Shown: positions 36,220-44,300 of the stretch, piece after piece
Numbering within the stretch: position 1 is the stretch's first letter
Layout: each line of letters starts with the position of its first letter
Assembly: GCA_039819545.1 (NCBI GenBank)
Contig: JBCBRS010000007.1
Location: 1-64,000 of the forward strand
Direction of reading: 5' to 3'
Length of the DNA: 64,000 nucleotides
Source: CALLPQ01 sp039819545
GTDB lineage: Bacteria; Pseudomonadota; Alphaproteobacteria; Caulobacterales; Parvularculaceae
The notes under the pieces: model-generated
The model's database searches: none
Seen by the model: only the letters and a program-made list of their open reading frames with translations
What the model was told of the DNA's origin: nothing
Program-made: the position numbers and the translations under genes

Positions 36220-37080
36220 TCATGTTAATTGTACTCCGAGTTCTTCAAGAAATGTCGTCACGAGGGTACTAGAGCCAGTGTCCTCCATACGGATCGTTTC
36301 TTGCTTGAGATTATATTCGCGACGTCGCACTAAGCCCACGCTGTCTACTAATTCCTCCTTGTTCAAGCTCTCAAACGTGGGAAGCTGTGGAACATTCGGT
36401 GTTCCAAGTCCTGATTGAATTATTAAATCAGGCTGGAATGAGGCCAAAAATACAATGTCCTGGAGTTGCCTTATTCCAAATTGATCCCAATTTTTGACTG
36501 CATTATATGAGGCATGTTTATTTAAGGCGAGGTAGTGCCATGGTACACACTTGTCCTCGATCTCCTGGAGGCTTTTGGGACTGATCCCTCTTACGTCATT
36601 CGCATCGCAGATTAGGCAGCCATATTGACTGTATTCCTGCTGATCATCGTGCTGCCTATTCTCTATTGCCCAGGCCCGTCTTTGCGCCTCTGTACAGTAT
36701 AGGCAGTAAATCGGACGACAGTTGGCGGCTGCGGATGCAGCGATAAGAGTATCCAATTGATCAGCACCAGTAGATCTCACGGTGTATTTAATTTTCAGTA
36801 CGTTGTTGGCGGCGAGTCGCTTGGCTTGGACCATGAGTTTCAAGACCCAGTGTCTGCCAATAATGTGCCACTCCCAGTCAGCGCCATTTGTTGCTTCTGC
36901 GCGTCTAGAGAAAGTTTTCAACTGGACCGCTTGCGGGTGTCGCCTCTGTAACTCCAGCAAGTTTATTTCAGTAATTGTTTCTTCGCCAAAGCTGACATGT
37001 ACTTCTGGATCATACGCATACTGCAGGTTTCGCGATGTGGTGTCCGCGAGATCCAATAGCGTACTGAGAAAATCATACAT
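36220..37080 (-). CDS. Predicted nuclease-like protein (DUF6615 type) inside the hsd operon
   Basis: This 286-residue soluble protein has its start overlapping the last eight bases of hsdS, so it is coupled to the restriction operon. The N-terminal half has GEETITEINLLELQRR, then GADWEWHI and LKLMVQAKRLAANN. The Glu / Asp-x-Glu / Gln-x-Lys series resembles the PD-(D/E)xK fold of restriction-type enzymes. The middle carries CLYCTEAQRR and a CLIC motif, four cysteines in two pairs that might bind zinc. I believe it corresponds to DUF6615, but this is from memory of the pattern. Its role is unknown; an accessory effector of the type I system is the simplest inference. Confidence 0.65.
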   Translation of the reverse strand: MYDFLSTLLDLADTTSRNLQYAYDPEVHVSFGEETITEINLLELQRRHPQAVQLKTFSRRAEATNGADWEWHIIGRHWVLKLMVQAKRLAANNVLKIKYTVRSTGADQLDTLIAASAAANCRPIYCLYCTEAQRRAWAIENRQHDDQQEYSQYGCLICDANDVRGISPKSLQEIEDKCVPWHYLALNKHASYNAVKNWDQFGIRQLQDIVFLASFQPDLIIQSGLGTPNVPQLPTFESLNKEELVDSVGLVRRREYNLKQETIRMEDTGSSTLVTTFLEELGVQLT

Positions 37081-38401
37081 GCTCTATATTGCTTTCTATA
37101 AGGCGGATTTCGCCGGACATGAGTTTGGGCAGGAGGAGGTCGCGGAGGGCGGCGAGGGTCTGGTTTTCTTGTTCGTTGGCGAGGATCTTTTGGTGAAGCG
37201 GTTCAACAACTTTACCAAACAGGGCAGCTCCATCGTTCCCTGGAAAAGCGACTTCCAAGTTTTCAAATGTAGTCTTGTTCATGTTGTGAAAGACGGAACC
37301 GCCGCTGCCGCCGATCATCACCTCAGAAGCAATCTCCCGACAAGACCAAAACGTGAAATACTGGTGGGACGGATTATTCGGAACTACTGTATTAATCTGT
37401 TGATTAGTTTGAGCATCACGATGGTTCAAAACCACCAAACCCGGTGTTGCAATGCAACTCACTGAAACGCTGCCCGCCGGAACGGTTTTCTTCGTCTGCG
37501 AGGAGGCACCTAGTGCGCTAAGCATAGAGGCGGTTTTGAGCACGTATGACTTTCCGTGCATGTCCGGAATTTTTAGAAAGGGAATATCCGCGCCGTAGTA
37601 TTCTGGTTTTTTCGTGCTTGGCGTTTTCCCTGTCACGACATTTCCAAGACTCTTAAGCGAAGTCTTTCTCCACCCATAAGGCAAGCCATCATCGCCTAGT
37701 TTCTGGGGAAAGAGCGGGGCGAGGGTGGTGGCTTTTTCGGGGGGGAAGGCGTGGCCCATGATGGCGGCGCGGTCGGTTGCAAGGCCTTCTTCTTTTATGG
37801 CCATCTGGCGGCGGGTGGGGCCGAAATCGACGAACCAATCCCGAAACAACGCCCGCGCCATCTCTTCCAACGTCTCATTCATCCGCCGGTTCAGCTCGAT
37901 TTTGTCGTCGAGTGAGGCCAACATTTCTCCAATTTTGTTTGCGGTGCCCGGCTCAATCCCGGGTACAGGCAGCGCTTCAATCAAAGCCCCACTAATGTTA
38001 GGTTGAGCCGATCCGTAAGCTGCATTGGCGAAGAACTGATAGGCCGGTTTCGACGACACAACGTAGTGAATATAGTCCTTGCAATAGCCTGCTTCAGGTA
38101 TTGGCACAAAGCGCCCGACACGCTGGTTTATTCGAGCTTCAGGATCATCGTCTCCTACGCGCGCCACCTTGCCAACATTCGCTCCCGTCATTGAAATCAG
38201 CGTATCACCCGCACTGGTTGCGAAGCGTTTAGTTTCAGCAGCAATTGGCAAAGGTATCTTCTGCATGGTGCCGTAGCTAATCGATCCGCCCCCAGTTACA
38301 TCGCCGATCTTCACAACAGGCAGGCCAACCAATCCCAAATCTCGGCTCTTGTAGGCATATCCGCCTTGGAGTTTTGCGATGTCACCGAGAACTTTGCTCA
38401 T
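37073..38401 (-). CDS. hsdS: Type I restriction-modification specificity subunit (HsdS)
   Basis: This 442-residue target-recognition subunit gives the complex its bipartite DNA site. It has two target recognition domains (about 1-150 and 225-395), each followed by a long helical spacer, the first with LASLDDKIELNRRMNETLEEMARALFRDWFVDF (LASLDDKIELNRRMNETLE) and the second with ENQTLAALRDLLLPKLMSGEI. The latter is the conserved end of HsdS. The start overlaps the hsdM stop by four bases. The target sequence is not predictable from the protein. Confidence 0.92.
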   Translation of the reverse strand: MSKVLGDIAKLQGGYAYKSRDLGLVGLPVVKIGDVTGGGSISYGTMQKIPLPIAAETKRFATSAGDTLISMTGANVGKVARVGDDDPEARINQRVGRFVPIPEAGYCKDYIHYVVSSKPAYQFFANAAYGSAQPNISGALIEALPVPGIEPGTANKIGEMLASLDDKIELNRRMNETLEEMARALFRDWFVDFGPTRRQMAIKEEGLATDRAAIMGHAFPPEKATTLAPLFPQKLGDDGLPYGWRKTSLKSLGNVVTGKTPSTKKPEYYGADIPFLKIPDMHGKSYVLKTASMLSALGASSQTKKTVPAGSVSVSCIATPGLVVLNHRDAQTNQQINTVVPNNPSHQYFTFWSCREIASEVMIGGSGGSVFHNMNKTTFENLEVAFPGNDGAALFGKVVEPLHQKILANEQENQTLAALRDLLLPKLMSGEIRLIESNIEHV

Positions 38402-39954
38402 TGGCCGACAGCTCCTAGCAAGCGCCTGATCTTTTCGCTTAACTCATCCGAGGCATCGAAATGCGCGTCTAGCTTCTCCTGCAGGCCTGCGAAAACTTCT
38501 GTGAAGGGTAGTGCATCGCTGTCGTGATCCGCCGCTCCTACATACCGCCCCGGCGTCAGCACGTGGTCGAACTTGCGGATGGTCTCCACTCCTTCGGATT
38601 TACAAAACCCCGGCGTGTCGGCGTAGGCCTCCCAGCCCTTCTCCTCCAGCGTTTCGGGCTTGGCGCGCCAGCGGCGGTAGGTGCCTGCGATACTCTCGAT
38701 GTCCTCGTCCGAGAACTCGCGCCGCACCCGGTCCACCATATGGCCCTTGCTTCGGGCGTCGATAAACAGCACCTCTCCGCACCGGTCCCTGTGCCCGTTG
38801 GCGGATTTGTCCCGGCTCAAAATCCACAGGCAGACGGGAATTTGCGTGGAATAGAAAAGCTGCCCCGGCAGGGCGACCATGCAATCGACGCGGTCTTCCT
38901 CGATCAGGCGTTTCCTGATCTCTCCCTCGCCGCTGGTTTGCGAGGACATGGAGCCATTGGCCAGCACGACGCCTGCATGGCCGCGCGGGGCGAGGTGGTG
39001 GATGATATGTTGTATCCAGCCAAAGTTGGCGTTGCCCTTGGGCGGGATGCCGTATTGCCAGCGGTCATCCTCCACTAATCGCTCGCCGCCCCAGTCCGAG
39101 ATGTTGAAGGGCGGGTTGGCGAGGATGTAATCGGCCTTTAGCCCCGGATGCGCGTCCTTGTGAAAACTGCCCGCGCTGTCCCATGCGATGTCGGCGTCGA
39201 TGCCATGCACGGCAAGGTTCATCTTGGCCAGTCGCCATGTGGTGTGGTTGATCTCTTGCCCATAGACCGAGAGGTTCAGCGGGTTGCCGCCGTGGTCCTC
39301 GATGAACTTCTCGGACTGGATGAACATACCGCCCGATCCGCAGCACGGGTCATAGACGCGGCCTTGATAGGGTTCGAGCATCTCAACGAGGGTGCGGACG
39401 ACAGAGCGGGGCGTGAAGAACTCGCCCCCACGCTTGCCTTCGGCGCTGGCAAAGCCTGAGATGAAGTATTCATAGACCCGGCCCAGCAGGTCGCGTGCCC
39501 GGTCGGCGCTGTCGTGCATCTTGATGTTGGAGAAGAGGTCCACCAGTTCGCCCAGCATGGTTTTGTCGAGCGTGGGTCGCGCGTAGTTTTTGGGCAGCAC
39601 ACCCTTGAGGGTTTCGTTGGTGGGTTCGGCCTCGATGGCCTCCATCGCGTCGTCGATGATCTTGCCGATGTTCTCGGAGCGGGCGTTTTGCTGGAGGTGG
39701 GACCAGCGGGCCTTTTCAGGGACCCAAAACACGTTCTCGGCGAGGTATTCTTCGGGGTCTTCGGGGTCGGCGAGGTCGTCTTCGGCGAGTTGGTCGTGCA
39801 TCGCCTGGAAGGCTTCGGAGATGTATTTCAGGAAGATCAGGCCGAGCGCAACGTGTTTGTATTCGGACGGCTCCAGCCCCCCCCGCATCTTGTCTGCTGC
39901 CTTGAAGAGGTCGGCGGCGAAGTCGAGATCGGCGTTTCTTGTGTCATTTGTCAT
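38398..39954 (-). CDS. hsdM: Type I restriction-modification methylase subunit (HsdM)
   Basis: This 518-residue N6-adenine methyltransferase protects host DNA and forms M2S/R2M2S complexes. An N-terminal helical bundle (about 8-150, LDFAADLFKAADKMRG) precedes the methylase core, with SAM-binding VYDPCCGSGGMFIQ (about 205) and the catalytic NPPF in YILANPPFNISDWGG (about 280). GEFFTPRSVVRTLVEML is the typical lead-in. It is the first gene of the restriction operon and is divergent from the unknown gene at 40121, so the 166-bp gap holds both promoters. Confidence 0.95.
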   Translation of the reverse strand: MTNDTRNADLDFAADLFKAADKMRGGLEPSEYKHVALGLIFLKYISEAFQAMHDQLAEDDLADPEDPEEYLAENVFWVPEKARWSHLQQNARSENIGKIIDDAMEAIEAEPTNETLKGVLPKNYARPTLDKTMLGELVDLFSNIKMHDSADRARDLLGRVYEYFISGFASAEGKRGGEFFTPRSVVRTLVEMLEPYQGRVYDPCCGSGGMFIQSEKFIEDHGGNPLNLSVYGQEINHTTWRLAKMNLAVHGIDADIAWDSAGSFHKDAHPGLKADYILANPPFNISDWGGERLVEDDRWQYGIPPKGNANFGWIQHIIHHLAPRGHAGVVLANGSMSSQTSGEGEIRKRLIEEDRVDCMVALPGQLFYSTQIPVCLWILSRDKSANGHRDRCGEVLFIDARSKGHMVDRVRREFSDEDIESIAGTYRRWRAKPETLEEKGWEAYADTPGFCKSEGVETIRKFDHVLTPGRYVGAADHDSDALPFTEVFAGLQEKLDAHFDASDELSEKIRRLLGAVGQ

Positions 39955-40120
39955 TCAGTTTGTCTTTCGTCAGGCGGGCTTTGTTACGTGATTTCTCATG
40001 ATGCGCAATGTAACGGCAAGTGAATACCCATCGGCCGCGAACATGTCCGAACACTAACGGCTTGAACCGAATGCTGCGCACAACTACATGCAGGTAAATT
40101 TTTTAGGATGGGTACTACAT

Positions 40121-41344
40121 ATGGCATCATTCAGCGGTTTTATCCGAAAAGCACCGTCTGCCCGGCTGCGGCAGTTCCTAAATTCAAGAGGTGTCGACAT
40201 TCCCGACGACTGTGGATGGACGAGCGAGTGTCAAGGAACGGCTTTCGTAAGGTCGGTGGAGGGGGTGTTGGCCAATCTCGCGCCCGACCAAGCGGACACC
40301 ACCAGGGCGGAGTTGGACCATCTCGCCAGCCTCGCTGACGCCAACGGTACTTTGAGTGCGGAACAAGTCTGTGCCGGGGAAGGCATCGATCTCGAAGGGT
40401 CAGAAGGTGTTCAGGATGTGCTGTTGATGCTGGCGATCGAGCATCCCAAGGTTGTCGACCGGATTTCGTCCCAGGCGTCATTGATGCGGCGATCAGGCGG
40501 CAAAAATTGGTCGGTGTTTCAATTTGAAGATGACAATCGGCCTTGGATGCTTGCTGACGAACAGGCTCGCGCGAATTTCCTGTGTGATGCGATCGAAATT
40601 CTGGAACTGCCGGATCACCGTAAACGCGAAGCTGATTGGTTCACGTCGGTCAGAGTACACCCGGTTACCGGTGAGGAACGGGAGGTTGTTCAAGCGACGA
40701 TCTACGTTGAAGAGCGGGCCGAAAGTGAGTTAGCTTTTGGACCATCGTCTGCGCTTGAGCGCCGTGTTGTGCCCAAGGTCCTTGAGGTTGGGATCGTCTG
40801 CGATGTTGAGGAGCGAATTCTCGAAATCTGCGCCCGGGGTGGAAAGAAAGTTCGCGATGAATATGCAATGGCGTTTGCGGAGCATTTTGCGCCTCACTCT
40901 GATCCGCCGTTTGAAGCACCGCGCCGCAATGTAATGCTTGACCAGCTGAGGCGAGAAAGACCTTTTGAAACTCTGCCTGCTGACGGCATTGACCACGTCG
41001 AAGTGTCCGCGCTTGAGTTTTTCTCGGGCGGCGGTGGCTTTGCGCGATTTGAGCGGCGCGGAGAAGACGAGACATTGTACGCCTTTCTTGATCGGCGATT
41101 TGGGAATCGATCACCGCTGAAAACCGATGGCTGGCATCTGACGAGTGGAACTTTACGCATTGTTCTCGCGCGCAACCGCGGGCGGCGACGTCGGACTTTA
41201 ACGGTCACGCTAAGGTCACCGAACACAACAACCATTCCGAATAAGACGGAAGAAGACCGTCAGTTTGCACTTGATCTGCTGGAACGGTGGCAACTTATTG
41301 CTTCGGCTGATGCGGAGGAAGAAACCTCGGCTTTTGCTGCGTGA
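40121..41344 (+). CDS. Unknown protein, first gene of recombinase-associated cassette
   Basis: I do not recognise this 407-residue protein. The ATG giving MASFSGFIRKAPSARL is chosen over one eleven codons upstream because a GGATGG site precedes it. It is soluble, acidic in the N-terminal half (many Asp/Glu) and basic near the end (ARNRGRRRRTLTV). A glycine run FFSGGGGFARFERRG lies at about 305-320 and an FLDRRFGNRSPLKTDGWHL segment follows. No nuclease, ATPase or protease motif is evident. The last bases overlap the GTG start of the next gene, so the two products are probably partners. It is divergent from hsdM. Confidence 0.6.
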   Translation: MASFSGFIRKAPSARLRQFLNSRGVDIPDDCGWTSECQGTAFVRSVEGVLANLAPDQADTTRAELDHLASLADANGTLSAEQVCAGEGIDLEGSEGVQDVLLMLAIEHPKVVDRISSQASLMRRSGGKNWSVFQFEDDNRPWMLADEQARANFLCDAIEILELPDHRKREADWFTSVRVHPVTGEEREVVQATIYVEERAESELAFGPSSALERRVVPKVLEVGIVCDVEERILEICARGGKKVRDEYAMAFAEHFAPHSDPPFEAPRRNVMLDQLRRERPFETLPADGIDHVEVSALEFFSGGGGFARFERRGEDETLYAFLDRRFGNRSPLKTDGWHLTSGTLRIVLARNRGRRRRTLTVTLRSPNTTTIPNKTEEDRQFALDLLERWQLIASADAEEETSAFAA

Positions 41345-42159
41345 GCCCGCTCGAAACGCTGTGTCAGATTATCGTCCAGGGCCGTGGCGTTCCTTCCGCG
41401 TTCCTTGTCGATAATCCGGATTGTGCGTTTCTACTGAATAATGGCTATCTCCGAAAAGCTGGTATCGTTGCCTCGTTTTTTTGCGAGGAATGTATCGCAC
41501 CGCATGAAGCGGAGGTTACTTATGACGATGGGCAATACGGATATTTTTGCCCGGACTTCGGTTTTGTGCCTTTGTCTGAATCCGATATTGAGTTCATCGT
41601 TCCCGATATTAGTTCACTGGTAGATCGTCTTGCTGATGCATTTAGATGCAAACGCCGAAAGTCGTCCCCAATTTTTGGCGAGACTTGGCGTATCGGATCT
41701 GTGGTGACCGACGTGGCGGATATCACGCTCATGTTCCACCCTCAGCTAAACGGTATCGACGATCTGAACGTCTTGAATGACGCTCTTCGGCGGGAGGTCA
41801 GGTCGAGCCATCAGGTTGTGGTGACCGCTGGCGGACGATTTGATATCGAGAATGGCGTTGCGGTGCCAGTCCTCGAATTGGCAGAAATCGATTTATCGAC
41901 CGGCGGCGTGGTCTCCATTTCAGACCTCAAGACGATTTTAGGAATCCCGATAGCTAGATCCGGTGGGCGCCCGAATCAGTTTGGTAGGCGCTTGATCGGG
42001 ATAATAGACAGCCGTCGCACTGCCGGGGAGGCTTTCGAAGGGGTTAACGAGGAAGCGATGGCCGTCTTGTCTTCGTTCAAACTAAAGCATCCTAGCGACC
42101 CACCGCCGTCGCTGTCTTCCGCCAAGCGTTATGTATTGAAAGTGCGAGGTGGATCATAA
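41341..42159 (+). CDS. Unknown zinc-ribbon-like protein coupled to the preceding gene
   Basis: This 272-residue protein of unknown family starts at GTG within the stop of the preceding gene. A possible metal site lies at about 48-70 (FFCEECIAPHEAE, then YFCPDFGF), giving three cysteines and a histidine. The middle, about 110-200, alternates strands and helices (WRIGSVVTDVADITLMFHP, VVVTAGGRFDIENG). The C-terminal third has ILGIPIARSGGRPNQFGRR, and ends in short basic segments. The order unknown-unknown-HTH-HTH-recombinase suggests a mobile or invertible module; I cannot assign a function. Confidence 0.6.
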   Translation: MSPLETLCQIIVQGRGVPSAFLVDNPDCAFLLNNGYLRKAGIVASFFCEECIAPHEAEVTYDDGQYGYFCPDFGFVPLSESDIEFIVPDISSLVDRLADAFRCKRRKSSPIFGETWRIGSVVTDVADITLMFHPQLNGIDDLNVLNDALRREVRSSHQVVVTAGGRFDIENGVAVPVLELAEIDLSTGGVVSISDLKTILGIPIARSGGRPNQFGRRLIGIIDSRRTAGEAFEGVNEEAMAVLSSFKLKHPSDPPPSLSSAKRYVLKVRGGS

Positions 42160-42240
42160 CTGGTTCAAAACTGAACCTCTTTTTTGATCCAGGAGCTATT
42201 CGTCATTGTCCGTCCGTACCCAAGCAAAGGAGTATGGGAT

Positions 42241-42456
42241 ATGACGAACACGTTGGAAAACGGCTCAGAGACAGTTCTGCCAATTGCGGTTTCACCGACC
42301 GAGGCGGCCAGGTTGTGTGGAATTGGTCGAACTACGCTTTATTCCGCACTCTCTAGGGGGGAGTTGTCAAGCATCAAGATTGGATCTCGTCGTTTGATCA
42401 CGATCGAGGCCCTCAAAATATGGCTGAAGCAAAACGAACAAAATCCCGCAGGGTGA
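42241..42456 (+). CDS. Excisionase-like helix-turn-helix protein
   Basis: This 71-residue DNA-binding protein of the MerR/excisionase-like HTH type has SPTEAARLCGIGRTTLYSAL as its helix-turn-helix, and SIKIGSRRLITIEALKIWL as the wing and last helix. The ATG at 42241 has a strong AAAGGAG ribosome binding site. Small proteins of this type direct tyrosine recombinases or regulate them. It lies 10 bp before the next HTH gene and upstream of a tyrosine recombinase. Confidence 0.8.
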   Translation: MTNTLENGSETVLPIAVSPTEAARLCGIGRTTLYSALSRGELSSIKIGSRRLITIEALKIWLKQNEQNPAG

Positions 42457-42466
42457 GGTTCGCGAT

Positions 42467-42883
42467 ATGCCCAAAAAAGCGCGTTTAAGCGGAATTAAGG
42501 CTTTGCGAACCTACACGATCGACGAGACCGCGGCCATCACGGACGTCTCGTCTCGAACCGTCCGAAACTGGATTGCCAATGGCCTATACGTAATGGACGA
42601 TATTCGGCCGGTTCTCATTCGAGGTGACGACCTAAGGTGTTTCCTCAAAGACCAACGCTCTAGCCGGAAAGTCAAAACACAGATCGATGAGTTTTACTGT
42701 TGTCGATGTCGTGCTCCCCGAAAAGCGGCGGGTGGTTTTGCGGACTGTAACATCAAAGCCGGCAGGGTGATGCTCAAAGCGCTATGCGAGACCTGCGAAG
42801 CGATAATGTCCAAGCCCGTGGCGGAGGCTTTTCTTGAGGAAGTTTCGCATGTTGTAGATCTCACAGTGAGGCGACATGACTAG
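42467..42883 (+). CDS. Helix-turn-helix and zinc-finger protein
   Basis: This 138-residue protein has an N-terminal HTH (about 15-60: YTIDETAAITDVSSRTVRNW and IRPVLIRGDDLRCFLKDQ) and a C-terminal four-cysteine motif (CCRCRAPRK, then LCETCEAIM) suited to one zinc ion. The combination resembles recombinase-associated accessory DNA-binding proteins. It probably binds the recombination site or the cassette promoter together with the preceding HTH protein. It is followed by 99 bp and then the recombinase gene. Confidence 0.7.
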   Translation: MPKKARLSGIKALRTYTIDETAAITDVSSRTVRNWIANGLYVMDDIRPVLIRGDDLRCFLKDQRSSRKVKTQIDEFYCCRCRAPRKAAGGFADCNIKAGRVMLKALCETCEAIMSKPVAEAFLEEVSHVVDLTVRRHD

Positions 42884-42982
42884 GGATTATAGTAGTCGAC
42901 TGAGGTCCCCGTAATTTTCCGTTTGGAGACCAATGTTCGCAGTATTTTCTCTGCGTCTACCCCCATCCCAAAGGAGTGAATG

Positions 42983-44008
42983 ATGGCAAAGCGACCAAAC
43001 GAGGGCAATGAGCGGATCAAGCGAAGGTTCCTCGAATATCGGAAATATGCCCGGCGACTGTCGGAGAAGTCGCTCGATAAAGAGATCTCTGCGTTAGAGC
43101 GGTTCGACGCGTGGAACGATCGCAAAGACTTTGAGCGATTTCATATCGAACAGGCCATGGGGTTTCGCAATCATCTTGAGAGCGCAAAGAGTTCGTCGGG
43201 CAAGCCCTTGGGTAAATCGACCATGCGCGGGATTTTGGCAACATTGCGCGAATTTATCCTTTGGCTGTCGCAGCAAGACGGATTTCGGAGTCGGATTAAA
43301 CCGGCGGATGCTGACTACTTTAATTTGTCCCGTCGTGATGAAGCCGAGGCACGGGCGGCCCCACCACGTGCGGCGCCTAGCGTGACCCAGGCGAAACATG
43401 TTCTCGCTATGATGCCCACCAGCACGCCGCGCGAATTGCGGGACAAAGCCATTTTCGCGTTGCTTTGCCTTTCTGGCATCCGGGTCGGCGCGCTCGCGTC
43501 GCTAAGTGTTAAGCATGTCAATTTGCGAGAAAAGTCTGTCGCCCAGAACCCACGAGAAGTCGCCACCAAGGCAGGAAAATCCATCGATACATTTTTTGTG
43601 AAAGGTTTTTCCGAAGCTGAAACGGCTCTTGCGGAATGGATGAAGCACCTTGAAGAAGTCGAGCTCTTTGGTCCGGATGATCCACTTTTTCCGCCGACGC
43701 AAGTTGTTCCTGTATCAAATACCGGATTCTCACCGGTTGGATTTAAGAGGCGCCCTTGGAAAACCGCCGACCCGATCCGCAGAATTGTTCGTGCAGCCTT
43801 CGAGCGCGCTGGCCTGCCCAATTATGGTCCGCATGCGTTCCGACATATGCTGGCGAGGCATGCGGTGAACAATGCGAACTCGGTAGCTGAGTTTGTAGCA
43901 AACTCCCAAAATCTAGGGCACTCGGATGTTCTCACCACACTGCGGAACTATGGGCAGTTAAGCCGCGAGCGTCAGAGGGAGATCATTACCGGTCACCGAC
44001 CCGACTGA
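42983..44008 (+). CDS. Tyrosine recombinase (second, internal)
   Basis: This 341-residue site-specific recombinase has an N-terminal SAM-like core-binding domain (about 12-110) and a catalytic domain (about 135-335). Catalytic residues seen are Arg in SGIRVGAL (about 167), HAFRHML for His-x-x-Arg, GH in NLGHSDVLTT, and the nucleophilic Tyr in LRNYGQLS. The second ATG of MMAK is chosen for better spacing to AAGGAG. It lacks the arm-binding domain of the P4-type integrase at the element's end, so it is of the XerC/D or phase-variation type. With the two HTH genes it forms a recombination cassette nested in the island. Confidence 0.88.
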   Translation: MAKRPNEGNERIKRRFLEYRKYARRLSEKSLDKEISALERFDAWNDRKDFERFHIEQAMGFRNHLESAKSSSGKPLGKSTMRGILATLREFILWLSQQDGFRSRIKPADADYFNLSRRDEAEARAAPPRAAPSVTQAKHVLAMMPTSTPRELRDKAIFALLCLSGIRVGALASLSVKHVNLREKSVAQNPREVATKAGKSIDTFFVKGFSEAETALAEWMKHLEEVELFGPDDPLFPPTQVVPVSNTGFSPVGFKRRPWKTADPIRRIVRAAFERAGLPNYGPHAFRHMLARHAVNNANSVAEFVANSQNLGHSDVLTTLRNYGQLSRERQREIITGHRPD

Positions 44009-44300
44009 GTGTTGTGTTTTACCTCTGACCGTCTCCCCGTAAACTGCGCCATTGCGAACTGGAATTTTCCACTTCACACTGGGAAGAGGAGAACACCTGA
44101 TGAAGCAGTCACGATTCGCCGAGGAACAGCGTATCGCGATTCTGCGAGAGCATGATGCCGGGGTTTCACTATCTGATACATCTTCCGTACCGAGTTAGAG
44201 GCCAGCCTTTCGAGCGGCGGATAGCACCTTGTTTAGCGCTTCATCTGACAAACCGCGGATGCCGCCGTCGCCGAGGCGTTCCATTCCATGCAAGCCATAC
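44009..44300. other. Junction region with IS debris
   Basis: The stretch holds the left end of a truncated IS3-type element (about 44029-44190) and then sequence of unknown origin up to the hydrolase stop. The minus strand at 44198-44290 can encode MERLGDGGIRGLSDEALNKV and a few more residues before a stop, which may be the tail of a lost gene, but I do not recognise it. Confidence 0.4.
44100..44198 (+). pseudogene. IS3-family transposase OrfA, N-terminal remnant
   Basis: The frame starts MKQSRFAEEQRIAILREHDA, the standard N-terminus of IS3-family OrfA proteins. After about 22 codons the similarity stops and a stop codon follows; OrfB and the right inverted repeat are absent. A ribosome binding site (AGAGGAG) and the IS left flank remain upstream. 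It marks a past insertion or deletion joint next to the recombinase cassette. Confidence 0.7.
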
